A stretch of 64,000 nt of DNA, from the NCBI RefSeq assembly GCF_001678845.1, contig NZ_MAIQ01000005.1, positions 66,925 through 130,924 on the forward strand, read 5' to 3'. Under the pieces are notes generated by a model. It was given only the letters and a program-made list of their open reading frames with translations, did no database searches and was not told the origin of the DNA. Positions 61,625 through 64,000 of this stretch are shown here, piece by piece. The position numbers and the translations under genes were made by a program. This DNA is from Christensenella intestinihominis (lineage in GTDB: Bacteria > Bacillota > Clostridia > Christensenellales > Christensenellaceae). The number at the start of each line of letters is the position of its first letter. Within the stretch, counting starts at the first letter, position 1.

Positions 61625-62411
61625 AGATATAAAAGACGCATTTGAAGTAGTTTCGGCTTCGGATGAATTGAAGCAAACAGCTCTTTCCGCCGCCCTGAAA
61701 GCAGCGAAACCGGCAAAGAAAAAACCGCGCCTTATGCTGGCGGTGGCGGCCGTCGCAGCGGTGTTTGTACTTGCGGTCGGCGGCTATGGCATGTATATGC
61801 AGCCCTCGGCATATATCAGTGTGGATGTGAATCCGAGTATCGAGCTCGCCCTGAACAAAGCCAATAAGGTTGTGGGTGCCCGCGCGCATAACCGCGATGG
61901 TGAAAATATCCTGAGCAGCCTCGAGCTGGAGGGGGACTATTATGAAGATGCGATCGACCGTATTATGGATAAGGAATTTGAGGCCGGCTACCTGGGGGAC
62001 GACGCCTATGTTGTGTTTGCGATACAAAGCGACGATCCTTCGCAGGAGCAGGAGCTGATGGAAGGAACGCAGCAGTGCGCCGAGACACATCACGGCAATG
62101 CCCAGACGGAGTGTATGTCGGTTAGCGCGGAAACCAGGGAAGAGGCGCATCACCACGGGATGTCGCCCGGTAAATACCAGACCTTCCTTGATTTACAGGA
62201 GGTTGATCCCACGGTAACAATAGAAGACAGCCACCATATGAGTATGCACGATATGAAGAGCAAGATCGATGAATGCTCGCAGGACCATGAGGCGAACCAT
62301 GAGGAAGATGATCGCGAAGCGGAAGATCATGAAGTGCAAGGCCATGGAACAGAAGAGCATGGGGCGGACGATAACGAAACCCATAATCAAGGCAGCGGCC
62401 ACGGGCATTAA
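61614..62411 (+). CDS. RsgI-like membrane anti-sigma factor with His-rich tail
   Basis: A 265-residue protein. A short cytoplasmic part (1-38) can bind the sigma factor, a membrane helix spans about 39-58, and outside is an RsgI-type domain with YISVDVNPSIELALNKANKVVGA. The C-terminal ~95 residues are rich in His, Glu and Asp (HHHGM, DHEANHEEDD, HGTEEHG, ending GHGH), like the tail of the exported protein encoded upstream. I chose ATG 61614, which has GGAGG 9 bases before it; the GTG at 61605 touches that site. In RsgI the outside domain binds polysaccharide; here metal sensing is suggested instead. Confidence 0.82.
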   Translation: MRDKDIKDAFEVVSASDELKQTALSAALKAAKPAKKKPRLMLAVAAVAAVFVLAVGGYGMYMQPSAYISVDVNPSIELALNKANKVVGARAHNRDGENILSSLELEGDYYEDAIDRIMDKEFEAGYLGDDAYVVFAIQSDDPSQEQELMEGTQQCAETHHGNAQTECMSVSAETREEAHHHGMSPGKYQTFLDLQEVDPTVTIEDSHHMSMHDMKSKIDECSQDHEANHEEDDREAEDHEVQGHGTEEHGADDNETHNQGSGHGH

Positions 62412-62450
62412 CGCTGGTGGCTGAATAAAGGCAATACATTCACACTGCGT

Positions 62451-62485
62451 ATCAAAAGAGGCGGGAGCTCCCGCCTCTTTTTGAT
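62451..62485. terminator. Perfect-palindrome terminator
   Basis: ATCAAAAGAGGCGGGAG pairs with its complement, with T-rich and A-rich flanks. It can work in both directions and ends the sigma/anti-sigma operon. Confidence 0.88.
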
Positions 62486-62612
62486 ATATGAAAATTATGA
62501 AGCGGGTGAGTTTTTAAAGAAGCTGCGGCAAAGATGCCGGGAACTGTAAATCGCAGTATGGTTCCCGGCATAATAATTCGTGAATGTTTTTAAAACAACT
62601 TACTTAAATGCC

Positions 62613-62641
62613 TTGAAAAAATGGATTGGCTATTATAGAAT
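62613..62641 (+). promoter_or_regulatory. Possible promoter of the ROK regulator gene
   Basis: TTGAAA (62613-62618), 17 bp, TAGAAT (62636-62641), about 30 bp before the TTG start, in an AT-rich spacer. Confidence 0.5.
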
Positions 62642-62671
62642 ATTAATAATTGAAATTGGAGGGCTGGGTGC

Positions 62672-63835
62672 TTGAAAGTAGATCAAAGCGTTATCAAAGA
62701 CATTAACAGAAGAAAAATTATGAGTTTGCTGCGGCGGAAAAAGAAAATGACGAAAAGCGAATTGGGAAAAGCGATCAATGTCAGCCTGCCTACGGTAATT
62801 TCAAATGTAAATGAACTGATTGAAATCGGCGTCCTGAAGGAAGCGGGAGTCGCAAGTTCTACGGGGGGGCGGCGTCCAACCATTGTTGAATTTGTCAAGG
62901 ATGCCAAATATTCGATTGGCGTGGATTTTCAGATTGGAAAGATTCGCTTCGTGCTGATTAACATGAACTATGAAATTATTTGCGACCGGCTCATAGAATT
63001 CGATATCCTTCGTGATATGGATAAAATGATGGAGGATGTCAAATGCGAAATAGATGAGATGCTGAAGATAATGAATATTGATTCTTCGCGGATTATCGGC
63101 ATGGGGATATCGCTTCCGGGTACGGTAAATGAAAAAGAAAAAATTCTTGAGTTTGCCGCCAATTTAAAGGTTGATAATATCAATTTTACCAAATATGAGA
63201 AGCTGTTTGATTTCCCGATTTATGTTGAAAACGAATCCAATGCCGCGGCGATTGCGGAGTATAAGATCGGCGTGTGCCACAACAGGAATGACATGGTTTA
63301 TATTTCCATCAATGAAGGAATTGGCGCGGGGATTATCTCGCGAAATAAGGTATATAAGGGTTACAACAAACGGGCGGGCGAATTGGGCCATATGATAATT
63401 GTGAAGGATGGGGCGGTGTGCGTCTGCGGGGACAAGGGATGCTGGAATGCTTATATTTCCGAACGCGCCCTGCTTGAATTATACTGCAAAAAATCCGGAA
63501 AGTCGGTTGCCTCGGTGCGTGCGTTTTTTGAGATGTATGACCGGAAGGACGAAACGGCAATTAAAGTATTGGATGAATATATCGAGTTTTTATGTGCCGG
63601 ACTGAAGAATATTATACTGATTTTTGATCCGCGTTATATTGTGCTTGGCGGAGATATGGCAAACTATGCAGGAAGGTTTATCGAAACGGTAAAGGTACGG
63701 ACCTTTAACGAGGAGAAGCTTTTTTCTGAAAAAGACGTCAGGATTGTCGTGTCCGAGGTGGGAATGAACGCTTCTGTTATGGGTGCTGCCATCATCCCGC
63801 TGAATCTTTTTATGGAAGTGGAAAAAGTTTATTGA
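62672..63835 (+). CDS. ROK-family transcriptional regulator (NagC/XylR type)
   Basis: A 387-residue regulator. The N-terminal winged helix (about 8-65, KSELGKAINVSLPTVISNVNELIEIG) is followed by a sugar-kinase-like ROK domain with GVDFQIGKIRFVLINM, the GAGIISRNKVYKGYNKRAGELGHM sugar-binding block and the Zn motif CVCGDKGCW. The second Zn Cys pattern is intact. Start TTG 62672 has GGAGGG about 9 bases before it. These regulators sense sugars or sugar phosphates. The target is probably the operon beginning just beyond the window end. Codon use looks slightly more AT-rich than its neighbours. Confidence 0.92.
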   Translation: MKVDQSVIKDINRRKIMSLLRRKKKMTKSELGKAINVSLPTVISNVNELIEIGVLKEAGVASSTGGRRPTIVEFVKDAKYSIGVDFQIGKIRFVLINMNYEIICDRLIEFDILRDMDKMMEDVKCEIDEMLKIMNIDSSRIIGMGISLPGTVNEKEKILEFAANLKVDNINFTKYEKLFDFPIYVENESNAAAIAEYKIGVCHNRNDMVYISINEGIGAGIISRNKVYKGYNKRAGELGHMIIVKDGAVCVCGDKGCWNAYISERALLELYCKKSGKSVASVRAFFEMYDRKDETAIKVLDEYIEFLCAGLKNIILIFDPRYIVLGGDMANYAGRFIETVKVRTFNEEKLFSEKDVRIVVSEVGMNASVMGAAIIPLNLFMEVEKVY

Positions 63836-63844
63836 CTTTTTTTC

Positions 63845-63875
63845 AAATCTCCCTCCGGCGGGGAGATTTTTTTTT
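63845..63875 (+). terminator. Terminator of the ROK gene
   Basis: AAATCTCCC pairs with GGGAGATTT (one base shift possible) around CTCCGGC, with a nine-T run. Confidence 0.85.
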
Positions 63876-63884
63876 GACATTTAA

Positions 63885-63936
63885 TTAAAGATACTTTAAA
63901 AAGTGACTTGACGAACTGGGAAATAGATGCTACAAT
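63885..63936 (+). promoter_or_regulatory. Outward promoter and palindrome at the window end
   Basis: TTGACG (63908-63913), 17 bp, TACAAT (63931-63936) point to a gene beyond the window. A perfect palindrome TTAAAG-ATA-CTTTAA (63885-63899) lies 8 bp before the -35 box, a likely operator for the ROK regulator. Bases to 64000 are AT-rich leader with no gene start seen. Confidence 0.65.
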
Positions 63937-64000
63937 TGGAAACATATTAAAAAGCATTTAAAAACATATCGAGACATTTCAAATGTATAAAATTCTTAAT

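Overview
The window reads as chromosomal DNA of an anaerobic, hydrogen-metabolising Clostridia member (Bacillota). Reasons: an electron-bifurcating [FeFe] hydrogenase operon, AGGAGG-type ribosome sites, frequent TTG/GTG starts, a SigH-type sigma factor, Mini-RNase III, ThyX and the secG-rnr-smpB-ssrA order. Base composition is moderately GC-rich. A Christensenellaceae-like gut bacterium would fit, but that is only a guess.

Layout. 1-4362: a trimeric NADH/ferredoxin hydrogenase (HydC end, HydB, HydA) plus a small [2Fe-2S] protein. 4666-9104: a PAS-containing sensory [FeFe] hydrogenase, a SpoIIE/PP2C-type phosphatase and, one base later, a TnpB-family protein that has lost all three RuvC catalytic acids. 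9105-9583 is non-coding and may carry an RNA. 9584-13649: a phosphorelay made of a hybrid histidine kinase, an Hpt protein and a REC-HD-GYP protein. 13719-15158 (minus): an APC amino-acid antiporter. 15291-15764: a thioesterase. 15967-21106: the agmatine deiminase pathway, aguB-aguD-aguA-aguC, with a 51-bp tandem repeat before aguC. 21274-23160: an ABC-F protein.

23206-33274 is a self-contained catabolic locus. A LacI-type regulator with its own operator is followed by a perfect operator and a seven-gene operon: ribose-type ABC transporter (ATPase, permease, lipoprotein), an MlrC/M81 protein, a GH20-like glycosidase, a creatinase-like M24 protein without a normal metal site, and a small protein of the sensory-rhodopsin-transducer family. 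33371-49639 is mostly housekeeping: cysS, DUF1622, Mrp, tsaD, a CwlD-like amidase, mrnC, thyX, rlmB, sigH, greA, lysS, dus, secG, rnr and smpB. The tmRNA gene follows at 49696-50081, and its 3' end is duplicated 127 bp downstream, as at an integration site.

50082-63835 is more variable: hairpin-rich repeats, a DEAD-box helicase (minus), an M13 metallopeptidase lipoprotein with a long acidic spacer, a two-component pair, a multi-PAS diguanylate cyclase, a His/Cys-rich exported protein next to an ECF sigma/anti-sigma pair whose anti-sigma also has a His-rich tail, and a ROK regulator with an outward promoter at the window end.

The two loci that look least like described systems are the sensory hydrogenase-phosphatase-dead TnpB operon and the His-rich protein/ECF sigma/His-tailed anti-sigma module.
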